Position numbers and translations under genes: made by a program. From an uncultured Clostridia bacterium (GTDB taxonomy: Bacteria; Bacillota; Clostridia; Oscillospirales; CAG-272), in the NCBI GenBank assembly GCA_937893945.1, contig CALCTA010000104.1, positions 1 through 19,293 of the forward strand: 19,293 nt of DNA, read 5' to 3'. The notes below the pieces were generated by a model. That model worked only from the letters and a program-made list of their open reading frames with translations, had not been told where the DNA came from and made no database searches. Position 1 is the stretch's first letter. Each line of letters opens with the position of its first letter. Shown one piece after another: positions 8,700 to 16,704 of the stretch.

Positions 8700-9010
8700 T
8701 GTTCTTCAACTCCCGCAATAATAAATCTGACTGCTTCACGAAGATTGAACTCTGCCGACACCTTAAATGCCGCCACCTCGGCGTCTGCCGACTCCTTGGC
8801 ACTTCTAAGCAGCTCGTCCGCTCTGCCCGAGGTTATATTCAGCTTTTCGCGGTTTATCGCCGCCGCATCAGCCTCTGCTTTGTCGCAGCGCCTCTTACCC
8901 TCGGTCTCGGCACGGCGAATACGAGCCGCCGCCTCGTCCGCGGCGTCGCTTCTTATTTTCTGCGCCTCTGCCTCGGCAGCCTTTATCTTCAAAATAATTT
9001 CCTTTGACAA
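8690..9010 (-). CDS. ntpF: V-type ATPase small peripheral stalk subunit (H/G type)
   Basis: The first gene of the operon encodes a 106-residue, alanine- and charge-rich, almost wholly helical protein. The pattern AAEAEAQKIRSDAADEAA (residues 11-28) is typical of the stalk subunit called H in archaea, G in Thermus and NtpF in E. hirae, which pairs with subunit E as a coiled coil. It lacks a membrane segment. The start is a TTG at 9008-9010: GGAGGGG lies about 7 bases before it and the next in-frame ATG comes too late. Sequence conservation in this family is low, so the call leans on composition, length and its place before ntpI. Confidence 0.85.
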   Translation of the reverse strand: MSKEIILKIKAAEAEAQKIRSDAADEAAARIRRAETEGKRRCDKAEADAAAINREKLNITSGRADELLRSAKESADAEVAAFKVSAEFNLREAVRFIIAGVEEQCQ

Positions 9011-9051
9011 AATCTATCCCCTCCGTAAGTGTGTGAAATATCTTGCCATCC

Positions 9052-9066
9052 CGTCCTGAACGGACG
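9052..9066 (-). other. Leader hairpin of the ATPase operon
   Basis: CGTCC and GGACG pair around a 5-base loop in the predicted untranslated leader (about 68 bases, 9079 to 9011) of the ATPase transcript. T residues lie before rather than after the stem on the minus strand, so it is not a terminator. It may only stabilise the 5' end; no function is shown. Confidence 0.35.
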
Positions 9067-9085
9067 AAAAAATATATACAACAAC

Positions 9086-9114
9086 ATTATACCATTTTTC
9101 CTTTGCTTCTGCAA
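9086..9114 (-). promoter_or_regulatory. Promoter of the V-type ATPase operon
   Basis: On the minus strand, TTGCAG (9114-9109) is followed by 17 bases and TATAAT (9091-9086), with TGG directly before the -10, so this is an extended -10 sigma-A promoter. Transcription would start near 9079. It is the only good promoter seen upstream of the nine genes. Confidence 0.8.
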
Positions 9115-9204
9115 TAGCTTATTGTGATTTTCTCAAAGTTTTACGCTCTTTTTTTATACATTCATAGGGCATTTTGCAGCACTATTGTTTTTCTAAGACA
9201 AATA

Positions 9205-9244
9205 TAGAAAGCGCCACCGCTTTTTCCCTTCATAGCGGTGGCGC
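9205..9244 (-). terminator. Terminator of recG
   Basis: A perfect 11-bp GC-rich stem pairs 9211-9221 with 9234-9244 around a 12-base loop. On the minus strand TTTCTATATTT follows. It starts 13 bases after the recG stop and separates recG from the ATPase promoter. The T tract is interrupted, so termination may be incomplete. Confidence 0.75.
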
Positions 9245-9257
9245 AAGCAGTTATTTT

Positions 9258-11411
9258 TCAGTTTACCGAGCTTGCCTCGAGCGTAAACATCTGTTTTATT
9301 TCTTTCTTTAATTCGGGGTGTCCGTCAAGCGTAGGGTCTTTTGCGATAAGAGCCTTCGCCTCGTCAAAAGCAATTCTCATAAGTCCCGAATCATCACAGA
9401 GCTCTGCAAGCCTGAAGCGAACCCCTCCGCTCTGACGCACTCTCGGATCTCCGTTTGCGCGAAGAAAATCTCCCGGGCCTCTCATCGCGAGGTCCTTCTC
9501 GGCAATAGTGTATCCGTCGTAAGAGCTTTTCATTGTCATCAGGCGCTCTTTTGCGCTTCCCTCTTTCTTTATTGCCTCAGACACGAGAACACAATAAGAG
9601 CGTCGCGCTCCTCTGCCCACTCGTCCGCGAAGCTGGTGGAGCTGGGAAAGTCCGAAGCGCTCGGCGTTCTCAACTATCATAAGTGATGCGTTGGGAACGT
9701 TTACTCCGACCTCAATAACTGTAGTGGATACGAGAACGTCCGTCTCTCCCGACACAAACTTCTCCATTTTCTCCTCTTTTTCGCGGCTCTTAAGCTTTCC
9801 GTGAAGAAAATCAACCGTAAGCTCGGGAAATTCCGCCGAAAGCTCCTCGGATAGCTTAATTGCCGACTTCAAGGGTATGGCTGTCTCCCTCTCCGCCAAA
9901 AGCTCGTCAAGCGAGATGTCGCTGAGCAAAAGGTCTGCCTCCTCGTCCTCGCTGACCTGAGATTCCTCGACCGCAGGGCATACGACGTAGACCTGTCCGC
10001 CTTCCTCGACCTGCTTTTTTATAAATCCGTTAAGTCTTTCGCGATAGCCCTCGTCAACCACGAAGGTATCTACTCTCCGACGTCCCGGGGGTATCTCATC
10101 AACAGTCGATATATCAAGATCGCCGTAGAGCGCGAGCGCAAGTGAGCGCGGAATGGGGGTAGCACTCATAACCAGAACGTGCGACATCGGATTTTTCTCC
10201 GCGAGAGCCGATCGCTGACCGACACCGAATCGGTGCTGCTCGTCAATTACCGCAACGCCTGGTGCGGAGAACTGTACTCCGCTTGAAATGAGGGCGTGAG
10301 TGCCTATAACTATATCGAGCCTGTCCTCACCCTTTGAGGCGAGAGCGGCATATATTTTCTTTTTCTCGGCGGCGGGAGTCGCGCCTACAAGAAGCGCGGT
10401 AGTCATTCCTAAAGAAGCGAATATTTCCTTAAGAGACGAGTAATGCTGTCTCGCGAGTATCTCGGTGGGCGCCATAAGAGCCGCCTGCCTGCCGTTCTGC
10501 ACGGCAAAGAGCATAGCCGCGGCGGCGCAAACAGTCTTTCCGCTGCCAACGTCGCCTATGACCATTCTGCTCATGGCGGTATCTTTTGACATATCCTCGC
10601 GTATCTCGCCTATAACTCGCTTCTGCGCTCCCGTAAGACTGTACGGAAGCACCGCCTCAAGCGGACGGGAGTCTGATGCGGCGCAAGGGTAAGCAGGCGC
10701 GCGTTTACTCTCTGCGCCCGCTGTCGTGATACCAAGCGCAAAAGTGAAGAACTCGTCGAATATCAGTCTTTTCTTAGCCGCGGCGAGAGCCGAGAAGCTG
10801 TCGGGTGAATGAATATTGCGCATAGCGTAGGAAAGCGTGCAGAGCGAGTGCCTGTGGCGGATATCGTCGGGGAGAATATCTCGCTCTTCCTCGGCAGAGG
10901 CGGCAAGGATCATTGCGGAGCGCATATCCTTGGCTATCTGCTTCTGGCTTATTCCCTCGGTCAGCGGATAGACCGGAATGAGCGAGCGAAGCTCAACACC
11001 TTCCTTGCAGGGCTCGTATGCAGGCGAGGTCATGGTGTATCTTCCCGCCTTTTTCTCTACCTTGCCGTAAAACCTGAAGCTCTCACCCGGCACGAACACG
11101 CTCTTGAGAAATTCCTGATTAAAAAAGGTTATCTCACAGGTGGCGCTGTCGTCATAGGCGCGGAATTTGGTAAGAGACATTCTTCCCTTTACCCTCACGC
11201 TTTTGGGCTGAGTAGCTACGGTGAGGATATGGGCGCATTTGGATATTCCATCCGCTTCGGTTATGAGCTTTATATTGCCCCTATCCTCGTAGCCGCGAGG
11301 ATAATGCTGCAGCAGATCACCCACCGTACGCACACCAAGAGAGGCATATGCCGCCGCCTTGACAGCACCTACGCCGTATAGCTTTTTTATATCGGTGTCA
11401 AGCGTTCCCAT
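9258..11411 (-). CDS. recG: ATP-dependent DNA helicase RecG
   Basis: RecG reverses stalled replication forks and migrates branched DNA. The 717-residue protein has an N-terminal wedge/OB domain (about 50-150) and a superfamily 2 helicase core. Visible motifs are the Walker A GDVGSGKT (286-293), the DEQH box (390-393, followed by RFGVGQR), SAT (416-418), and a C-terminal QLHQLRGRVGRG with the RecG TRG-type region after it. Length fits the family (about 680-700). The start chosen is the ATG at 11411, because GAGGTGAG precedes it. A TTG at 11429 would overlap that ribosome site. It is transcribed alone. Confidence 0.97.
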   Translation of the reverse strand: MGTLDTDIKKLYGVGAVKAAAYASLGVRTVGDLLQHYPRGYEDRGNIKLITEADGISKCAHILTVATQPKSVRVKGRMSLTKFRAYDDSATCEITFFNQEFLKSVFVPGESFRFYGKVEKKAGRYTMTSPAYEPCKEGVELRSLIPVYPLTEGISQKQIAKDMRSAMILAASAEEERDILPDDIRHRHSLCTLSYAMRNIHSPDSFSALAAAKKRLIFDEFFTFALGITTAGAESKRAPAYPCAASDSRPLEAVLPYSLTGAQKRVIGEIREDMSKDTAMSRMVIGDVGSGKTVCAAAAMLFAVQNGRQAALMAPTEILARQHYSSLKEIFASLGMTTALLVGATPAAEKKKIYAALASKGEDRLDIVIGTHALISSGVQFSAPGVAVIDEQHRFGVGQRSALAEKNPMSHVLVMSATPIPRSLALALYGDLDISTVDEIPPGRRRVDTFVVDEGYRERLNGFIKKQVEEGGQVYVVCPAVEESQVSEDEEADLLLSDISLDELLAERETAIPLKSAIKLSEELSAEFPELTVDFLHGKLKSREKEEKMEKFVSGETDVLVSTTVIEVGVNVPNASLMIVENAERFGLSQLHQLRGRVGRGARRSYCVLVSEAIKKEGSAKERLMTMKSSYDGYTIAEKDLAMRGPGDFLRANGDPRVRQSGGVRFRLAELCDDSGLMRIAFDEAKALIAKDPTLDGHPELKKEIKQMFTLEASSVN

Positions 11412-11478
11412 TCTCTCACCTCTTTTCAAAAAATCCTAAAAATACCCAAGCTTCCGCCACTTTTATATCTATATCTCT

Positions 11479-11507
11479 ATTATACACAAACATAACGGCT
11501 CTGTCAA
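11479..11507 (-). promoter_or_regulatory. Promoter of recG
   Basis: On the minus strand there is an exact consensus TTGACA (11507-11502), 17 bases, TATAAT (11484-11479). The recG ATG is about 68 bases past the -10. Confidence 0.88.
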
Positions 11508-11580
11508 GCAGCGTAAAATCAAAAATCCTTCGGTTTTTTTGTTAAATTTTCACTAAATTTTATTTTTATCTGCTTTTTTG

Positions 11581-11609
11581 TTGACAAGTAGATAAATATG
11601 AGTTATAAT
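11581..11609 (+). promoter_or_regulatory. Promoter of the LRR lipoprotein gene
   Basis: Exact consensus TTGACA (11581-11586), 17-base spacer, TATAAT (11604-11609), preceded by a very A/T-rich stretch that could act as an UP element. The ribosome site CAGGAGGT at 11637-11644 is a near-perfect Shine-Dalgarno, six bases before the ATG. Strong expression is expected. Confidence 0.9.
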
Positions 11610-11650
11610 ATTATATAAAGTATTTTTGTTACCCACCAGGAGGTTACGAT

Positions 11651-12820
11651 ATGAAAAGATCATTTCTCACCATTCTCTCTCTCGCTCTCGTAGCTGTTCT
11701 CGTTCTTTGCACGGCTGCTTGCTCAAATAATGAGTCCGAGAAAGAGACAGACGAAGCTGTTCTCTCGCCTAATGCGAATGAAAACGTTTATGAAAGCACA
11801 ACCGGCTCGTTTGAATACGCGCTTAATGACGAAGGCAAATGTGAGATAACCAAGTACAATCCCTCGTCGGTTGCTGTAGTTGACGTAAAGCTTCCCGAGG
11901 TTATTGACGGAAGAGATATCGTCGGTGTTGCCGCTGACGCTTTCAAGGCAGAAAACTCTATCAAGTCGGTTACCATTCCCGCTACTTATACCTACATCAA
12001 CGACTACGCGTTCTACGATTGCGATTCTCTCGAGACTGTTACCTTCGAGGGCAATAACATCACCGATATCGGTATGGGCGCTTTTGAGGGATGCGCAAAG
12101 CTCGCTTCCATCAATCTTCCCAAGTCCGTAGTTACCGTTGGTTCTTTCGCATTCAAGGAGTGTGTATCTCTCGTTTCGGTTGACCTCTCGGGTTCTCTCA
12201 AGACTATCTCCGAGGGTGCGTTCTTCGGTTGCTCCGCGCTCAAGACGGTTGCTCTTGCTGATTCGGTAGAGTACGTTGTTAAGAACGCTTTCTACGGTTG
12301 TTCCGCCCTTGAATATACCACCTACGACAACGCTAAGTATCTCGGCAACTCTGCTAATCCTCACCTCGTTTTAGTATCGGTATCCGATCTCAACGTTGAC
12401 GAGTGCAAGGTTAACGACTCCACCGTGCTCATCGCTTCTCAGGCATTCGCAGGCTGCAAGTATCTCTCTTCCCTCACTCTCGGCGATAAGGTAAGCGTTA
12501 TCTCCGCAAGCTGCTTTGAGGGTTGCTCCGAGCTTACTTACACCGAGAGCGAGAACGGTCTCTACCTCGGTAGCGAAGCAAATCCCTACATGGTACTTAT
12601 GGGTCTTGCAGTTCCCTCTGTTGAGGACTTCACCCTGAACTCCGCTACAAAGATCCTCTGCGATGCAGCATTCAACAACTGCGCAGCTCTCGCAGACATT
12701 CACTTTGCAGGCACCGTTGCTGAATGGGAAGCTATCGTAAAGACTGACACATGGCACAACGGCAGAACTGTAAGAGTAGTATTCGCTGACGAAACTGTTG
12801 AGCCTATCATCTACAACTGA
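11651..12820 (+). CDS. Secreted BspA-like leucine-rich-repeat lipoprotein
   Basis: This 389-residue protein has a lipoprotein signal (MKRS, hydrophobic run, then TAAC with the lipid-carrying Cys at 24) and an acidic low-complexity linker (about 25-50). At least six LRR_5 (Treponema/BspA type) repeats of about 23 residues run from residue 85 on, with the recurring pattern AF-x-GC-x-x-L-x-x-V/I. Two related inserts beginning YLG and containing NPHLVLVSV and NPYMVLMGL interrupt the repeats. The C-terminus has the GTVAEWEAI module often found at the end of such proteins. It should be anchored to the outer face of the membrane. Ligand and role are unknown; relatives include adhesins. It is monocistronic, with perfect promoter and terminator. 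Confidence 0.9.
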   Translation: MKRSFLTILSLALVAVLVLCTAACSNNESEKETDEAVLSPNANENVYESTTGSFEYALNDEGKCEITKYNPSSVAVVDVKLPEVIDGRDIVGVAADAFKAENSIKSVTIPATYTYINDYAFYDCDSLETVTFEGNNITDIGMGAFEGCAKLASINLPKSVVTVGSFAFKECVSLVSVDLSGSLKTISEGAFFGCSALKTVALADSVEYVVKNAFYGCSALEYTTYDNAKYLGNSANPHLVLVSVSDLNVDECKVNDSTVLIASQAFAGCKYLSSLTLGDKVSVISASCFEGCSELTYTESENGLYLGSEANPYMVLMGLAVPSVEDFTLNSATKILCDAAFNNCAALADIHFAGTVAEWEAIVKTDTWHNGRTVRVVFADETVEPIIYN

Positions 12821-12837
12821 TAATCAAATTACAAATA

Positions 12838-12867
12838 AAAAAGGCTGAGAGAATTCTCAGCCTTTTT
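12838..12867. terminator. Bidirectional terminator between convergent genes
   Basis: Stem of 13 bp: AAAAAGGCTGAGA (12838-12850) pairs with its complement at 12855-12867, around the loop GAAT. A runs and T runs flank both sides, so it works for the LRR gene on the plus strand and for the 305-aa protein gene on the minus strand, which ends three bases beyond. Confidence 0.93.
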
Positions 12868-12869
12868 AT

Positions 12870-13787
12870 TTATTCAAACAAGCTTATCTTTTGCTTAAGT
12901 CCGAGTAAAGACCAATCACGTCTGAGTGGTTGAAAGCTTATCTCGACGCTATTTGTCTCAGCCTTGTATCCGAACATCATATTTCTCTCAGCGGCGATCT
13001 CTTCCCACGCTATAAGCTCATCCGAAAGAGTGATAGCCTTTTGCGTATCGAAGCCAAGCGTTATTATAACCGAAGATGATGACGACCCCAGAGAAATATT
13101 CACCTTGCGAAGAGGAGCATTGGCTCTTGCGAACGCAAGAAAAGAAAACAGGAAAGCGACGAAAAGCGGAAGATCGGTGTCTGTATAATCGCTTGCTCCC
13201 TCTCCTACCTCGGTTATGCTATCCACAGGACAGCCTGTAAGACGGGAGATGGCGTATATTCTTTTATAAAGCTCACCTTTCGCGCTCTCCTTGTCTGCGC
13301 CCTCGAGGGCTGACATTCCCGTGAAAGCCGTAAAAAGATCGTTCAAGAAGCTTTCATATCGGCTCTTCTGCTCGCAAAGCCGCTCACTCATTCTTGACGC
13401 TTGCGTGGAGATACTGTCAGAAAGCGTGAAAAAGCTCTCAAACTCCTCTTCTTTCGCGAGCCTCAAGAGATCTGCTCTGCCAAGGAGGGATTCGTCGGTG
13501 GATATCGCCACACACAGAGTTGCTGAGGGATATACCGAGGGCAGAAAGCCCCATATCCTCCCCTCGCTTTCGGTAAGCAGTATCTTTTCGGTATAAGAAT
13601 GCAGATGCTCGTTTATCTCATTCATCTCTGCCGCAGAGAAGCCTTGAAGCGAAAGACCTAGTGCCTCGGGCGCTACGCGTGAAATGATCCTGTCTCGAGG
13701 CGCTATCATCATAAGGCAGAAAGGGATCTCAACTGTCCTCACCTCTGCGGAAGAATATATTATCTGCTCGGCAGTGTCTAAATTCAT
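12870..13787 (-). CDS. Uncharacterised 305-residue protein downstream of an ABC exporter
   Basis: I do not recognise this protein. It has no signal peptide. An N-terminal part with hydrophobic strands (about 20-130) leads into a helical middle (about 130-195, SRMSERLCEQKSRYESFLND and following), then a hydrophobic segment around LPLFVAFLFSFLAFARANA (about 212-230) that could be a buried helix or a membrane segment. A serine run (SSSSS, about 242-246) is part of a strand-rich end. The helical middle followed by an alpha/beta end is faintly reminiscent of a degenerate histidine kinase, but no H, N or G boxes are evident. The ATG at 13787 has GGGAG 7 bases upstream. It lies 24 bases after the exporter gene, so it is cotranscribed and probably related in function. 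Confidence 0.85.
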   Translation of the reverse strand: MNLDTAEQIIYSSAEVRTVEIPFCLMMIAPRDRIISRVAPEALGLSLQGFSAAEMNEINEHLHSYTEKILLTESEGRIWGFLPSVYPSATLCVAISTDESLLGRADLLRLAKEEEFESFFTLSDSISTQASRMSERLCEQKSRYESFLNDLFTAFTGMSALEGADKESAKGELYKRIYAISRLTGCPVDSITEVGEGASDYTDTDLPLFVAFLFSFLAFARANAPLRKVNISLGSSSSSVIITLGFDTQKAITLSDELIAWEEIAAERNMMFGYKAETNSVEISFQPLRRDWSLLGLKQKISLFE

Positions 13788-13811
13788 ATATCTTCTCCCT
13801 CAAAAAGCTAT

Positions 13812-15578
13812 TTACATATTGGAATACATCTGATAGAGCTCGCTGTATATGCCACCTTGCGCCACAAGCTCGTCGTGCTTGCCCGATTCAACTATTCCTT
13901 CCTCTGTAAGCACGAGTATTCTGTCTGCGTTGCGAACGGTAGTAAGGCGGTGAGCAATGGTAAAGGTAGTTCTTCCCTTCGCAAGTGCCTCAAGAGACTT
14001 CTGCACCAAGCGCTCGCTCTCGTTGTCAAGCGCGCTGGTAGCCTCGTCAAGAATAAGTATGGGGGGATTTTTAAGGAACACACGAGCGATAGAAACTCTC
14101 TGCTTCTGTCCGCCCGAAAGCTTCACGCCTCTCTCGCCGACGTAGGTGTCATAGCCGTCGGGAAGTGCCTCGATAAATTCATCAGCACCCGCCATTCTTG
14201 CCGCCGCGCGTATCTCCTCGTCGGTGGCGTCTCTCTTGCCGTAGGCTATATTCTCCCGAATACTTCCCGAGAAGAGATAAACGTCCTGCGCCACAACGCC
14301 GATAGCCGAACGCAGAGACGAGAGAGTAACCTCTCTGATATCCTTTCCGTCAATAAGTATCTTTCCCTCGCTAAGCTCGTAAAACCTCGGTATAAGCGAG
14401 CAAAGCGTGGTCTTGCCGCCACCCGAAGGACCGACGAGCGCGATGCTCTCGCCTGCTTTGACCGAAAGATTGAGAGACGTGATGACGTTCTTAGACTCGC
14501 TCTCGTAATGGAAGGAGACATCCTCAAATTTAATATCTCCCTTGACCTCGCCAATATCCTCGGCGTTCTTCGCATCCGCAATCTCAGGCTCAATATCCAT
14601 TATCTCGCAGAAGCGCTCAATTCCCGTCATACCGCGTTGGAACTGCTCGGCGAACTCTACTATACGACGGATGGACGTCAGCAGAGTGCTTACGAACATA
14701 AGATACGCCATATAATCTGCAACCGTGATGCCGTTCTCGCCCTTCATAATAAAGAGTGCGCCCACCACTACCACGATGATATACATAATGCCCTCAAAGA
14801 GCCTTGTTGACGCCTGGAATCCCGCCATTATGTGATAGACCTTGGTCTTTATCCAGAGGAACTTCTGGTTTCCGCCCTCGAACTTTTCTTCCTCGACCGC
14901 TTCATTGGCAAACGACTTTACCACGCGGATTCCAAGCAGGCTGTCCTCTATCTGCGAATTAAGCTCGCCTACCTGCTTTCTCGACTCGCGGAAGCCCGAC
15001 TTTACCCTTGAATTGAAGAAGCCAAGCACGAGTATCATAGGCGGTATCACCGCAAAAACTATGAGAGTCAGCCAAAGATTTATAGAGCAAAGAAGAACAA
15101 ACGAGCAGATTATCTTGATGCCCGCGATAAAGAATTCCTCGGGGCAATGGTGCGCAAACTCAGTAACGTCAAAGAGGTCGCTCGTAATTCTCGACATCAG
15201 CGTGCCGACCTTGGCGTTGTCGTAGTATGAAAATGAAAGCTTCTGAAGATGTCCGAAGAGGTCGCGGCGCATATCTGTCTCAAGACGAGTACCCATAATA
15301 TGACCGATAGATGCCATATAGTAGTTGGCGGTGGTGTCAATTACGCGGAGAACGAGATAAAGAATTCCGCAGCGAAGTATCAGCTCAAGCGTGAGAGCCA
15401 TTGGAGTTGCGGATGCCGCCCCCGTTATCTCACGTACAAGCATTGGAAGCACAAGCTCGCAAAGCGTGGTCAGTGCGGCGCAAAAAAGGTCGAATATGAG
15501 TATCCACCTGTATTTTTTATAATAAGGAATAAAGCGTTTGAGCAAGGACATCTTGCTCGTTTTCTTCTCAACAGACAT
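13812..15578 (-). CDS. ABC exporter, fused membrane and ATPase domains
   Basis: A 588-residue half-transporter of the MsbA/LmrA/multidrug type that would work as a dimer, or with a partner not present here. Six hydrophobic segments lie in residues 25-310. The nucleotide domain has Walker A GPSGGGKT (383-390), Q-loop Q431, signature LSGGQ (487-491), Walker B ILILDEA (507-513) and switch H543, all intact, so it should be an active ATPase. The ATG at 15578 has TTGGAGAG six bases upstream. A GTG at 15596 would place the ribosome site inside the gene. Substrate is not predictable from sequence. It is first in a two-gene operon with the uncharacterised 305-residue protein. Confidence 0.95.
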   Translation of the reverse strand: MSVEKKTSKMSLLKRFIPYYKKYRWILIFDLFCAALTTLCELVLPMLVREITGAASATPMALTLELILRCGILYLVLRVIDTTANYYMASIGHIMGTRLETDMRRDLFGHLQKLSFSYYDNAKVGTLMSRITSDLFDVTEFAHHCPEEFFIAGIKIICSFVLLCSINLWLTLIVFAVIPPMILVLGFFNSRVKSGFRESRKQVGELNSQIEDSLLGIRVVKSFANEAVEEEKFEGGNQKFLWIKTKVYHIMAGFQASTRLFEGIMYIIVVVVGALFIMKGENGITVADYMAYLMFVSTLLTSIRRIVEFAEQFQRGMTGIERFCEIMDIEPEIADAKNAEDIGEVKGDIKFEDVSFHYESESKNVITSLNLSVKAGESIALVGPSGGGKTTLCSLIPRFYELSEGKILIDGKDIREVTLSSLRSAIGVVAQDVYLFSGSIRENIAYGKRDATDEEIRAAARMAGADEFIEALPDGYDTYVGERGVKLSGGQKQRVSIARVFLKNPPILILDEATSALDNESERLVQKSLEALAKGRTTFTIAHRLTTVRNADRILVLTEEGIVESGKHDELVAQGGIYSELYQMYSNM

Positions 15579-15615
15579 TTTTCTCTCCAAAAACACATAA
15601 ATTTCAACATTATAT

Positions 15616-15644
15616 ATTATAATTTATCCGTTCCCAAAAGTCAA
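15616..15644 (-). promoter_or_regulatory. Promoter of the ABC exporter operon
   Basis: On the minus strand, TTGACT (15644-15639), 17 bases, TATAAT (15621-15616). A second ATTATA at 15609-15614 gives an alternative -10 with an unfavourable spacing. The leader before the ATG at 15578 is about 30 bases. Confidence 0.87.
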
Positions 15645-15730
15645 GGGATATTTATAAAAAAGCACCCCTCATCAAACGCTCCAATTCTAAAAAAATCAAA
15701 GCTTTCAGGCATAAAATCCTCTTATTTCTC

Positions 15731-15759
15731 TTGACATACAGCGCTTGCGGTGGTATAAT
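15731..15759 (+). promoter_or_regulatory. Promoter of the ThuA-family gene
   Basis: Exact consensus TTGACA (15731-15736), 17 bases, TATAAT (15754-15759), with TGG before the -10 (extended -10). It lies about 87 bases from the divergent exporter promoter; nothing resembling a shared operator was seen between them. The 80-odd bases between the two are A/T-rich and featureless. Confidence 0.92.
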
Positions 15760-15799
15760 TTTCTTGTATAGAATTTTAAAATTCACAAAGGAGATAAAA

Positions 15800-16507
15800 A
15801 TGAAGGTTACAGTTTGGAACGAAAATTGTCATGAAAAATCCGACCCCAGAGTACTTGAGCTCTACCCCGGCGGTCTTCACGCCTACCTCGCAAGCGTACT
15901 TGAGTGCGACGACATCGAGGTTCGCACCGCAACTCTTGACGACGAGGAGTGCGGTCTTACACAGGCAGTAGTTGACGACACCGACGTTATGGTTTGGTGG
16001 GGACACATGGCACACGACAGAGTACCCGATGAGATAGTAGATAGAGTACATAAGGCTGTACTTAGTGGAATGGGACTTGTAGTTCTCCATTCGGGCCACC
16101 ACTCCAAGATATTCCGCAAGCTCTGCGGCACCACCTGTAATCTCAAGTGGAGAGACGGCGCAAGAGAGCGCATCTGGACAGTTAAGCCCAATCACCCCAT
16201 CGCTGCGGGAGTTGACGAGACCTTCGTTCTCGATCCCGAGGAGATGTACGGCGAGCCCTTTGATATTCCCAATCCCGAGGATATCATCTTCATGGGTTGG
16301 TTCAACGGCGGCGAGGTATTCAGAAGCGGTTGCACCTTCACACGCGGACACGGCAGAATCTTCTACTTCCAGCCCGGCCACGAGACCAATAAGTCCTTCC
16401 AGAACGAGAACGTTCAGAAGGTAATAAAGAACGCTGTAAGATGGGCATGCCCCGTAAAGAAGAATATCGAGATCCCCTGCCCTCACTTCAAGGCTCTTGA
16501 GGAATAA
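15800..16507 (+). CDS. ThuA-family (trehalose-utilisation-like) protein
   Basis: A 235-residue soluble protein of the ThuA family, which has a class I glutamine-amidotransferase-like fold. Features are MKVTVWNEN at the start, a tryptophan/histidine motif VWWGH (65-69), LHSGHH (96-101) at the elbow position, and FYFQPGHE near residue 200. ThuA-type proteins are linked to sugar utilisation, but the reaction is not established and the catalytic Cys of amidotransferases is not at the usual place. The ATG at 15800 has AAAGGAGA six bases before it. An in-frame upstream ATG (15731) overlaps the promoter and is rejected. Synonymous codons strongly favour C endings (GAC, TAC, AAC, ATC), more so than in neighbours, which with the perfect promoter suggests high expression. 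It is monocistronic. Confidence 0.88.
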   Translation: MKVTVWNENCHEKSDPRVLELYPGGLHAYLASVLECDDIEVRTATLDDEECGLTQAVVDDTDVMVWWGHMAHDRVPDEIVDRVHKAVLSGMGLVVLHSGHHSKIFRKLCGTTCNLKWRDGARERIWTVKPNHPIAAGVDETFVLDPEEMYGEPFDIPNPEDIIFMGWFNGGEVFRSGCTFTRGHGRIFYFQPGHETNKSFQNENVQKVIKNAVRWACPVKKNIEIPCPHFKALEE

Positions 16508-16518
16508 TTTAAAAGCAC

Positions 16519-16546
16519 AAACCGCCGCGCACGCGGCGGTTTTTTT
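16519..16546 (+). terminator. Terminator of the ThuA-family gene
   Basis: A GC-rich stem pairs 16519-16529 with 16532-16542 (AACCGCCGC type, with a tight loop), followed by T residues to 16546. It starts 12 bases after the stop codon. Confidence 0.95.
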
Positions 16547-16581
16547 CTCTCTTGAGTCTTCGCTTCCGTCTCATTTAACTA

Positions 16582-16610
16582 TTGAAAAGCAAAAAAATAT
16601 GTGATATAAT
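16582..16610 (+). promoter_or_regulatory. Sigma-A promoter of the sigma-factor operon
   Basis: TTGAAA (16582-16587), 17 bases, TATAAT (16605-16610), with TGA directly before the -10 (extended -10). It lies about 95 bases upstream of the sigma factor's start codon, leaving an unusually long leader that holds a second promoter candidate. Confidence 0.85.
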
Positions 16611-16627
16611 GAAAAAAGAGATTTTAG

Positions 16628-16654
16628 TGCAACCTTTTCGCGCGAAAAATTGTC
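16628..16654 (+). promoter_or_regulatory. Candidate ECF-type autoregulatory promoter with palindromic spacer
   Basis: TGCAAC (16628-16633) and TGTC (16651-16654) are separated by 17 bases. They resemble the -35 (AAC core) and -10 (CGTC-like) elements recognised by ECF sigma factors, and sit directly upstream of a sigma factor gene, as autoregulated ECF promoters do. The spacer contains a perfect 14-bp palindrome TTTTCGCGCGAAAA (16635-16648), which could alternatively be an operator. Both readings are inference. Confidence 0.45.
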
Positions 16655-16704
16655 TTTAATAGTGAAGGGACTTCAAAGCACGATTGCAAAACGGAGGTAA
16701 CAAC

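Noticed and set aside
9121..9200. Possible small RNA or gene between recG and the ATPase operon
   Set aside because: A/T-rich with no ribosome site, conserved fold or independent promoter; it is explained as terminator and promoter flanks.
13857..14810. Plus-strand ORF of 317 codons
   Set aside because: Antisense to the ATPase domain of the ABC exporter, whose motifs are all intact on the minus strand.
15731..15799. Upstream extension of the ThuA-family protein
   Set aside because: The extra start codon overlaps the consensus promoter; the ATG at 15800 has the ribosome site.
15776..16486. Minus-strand ORF of 236 codons
   Set aside because: Antisense to the ThuA-family gene, which has promoter, ribosome site and terminator on the plus strand.
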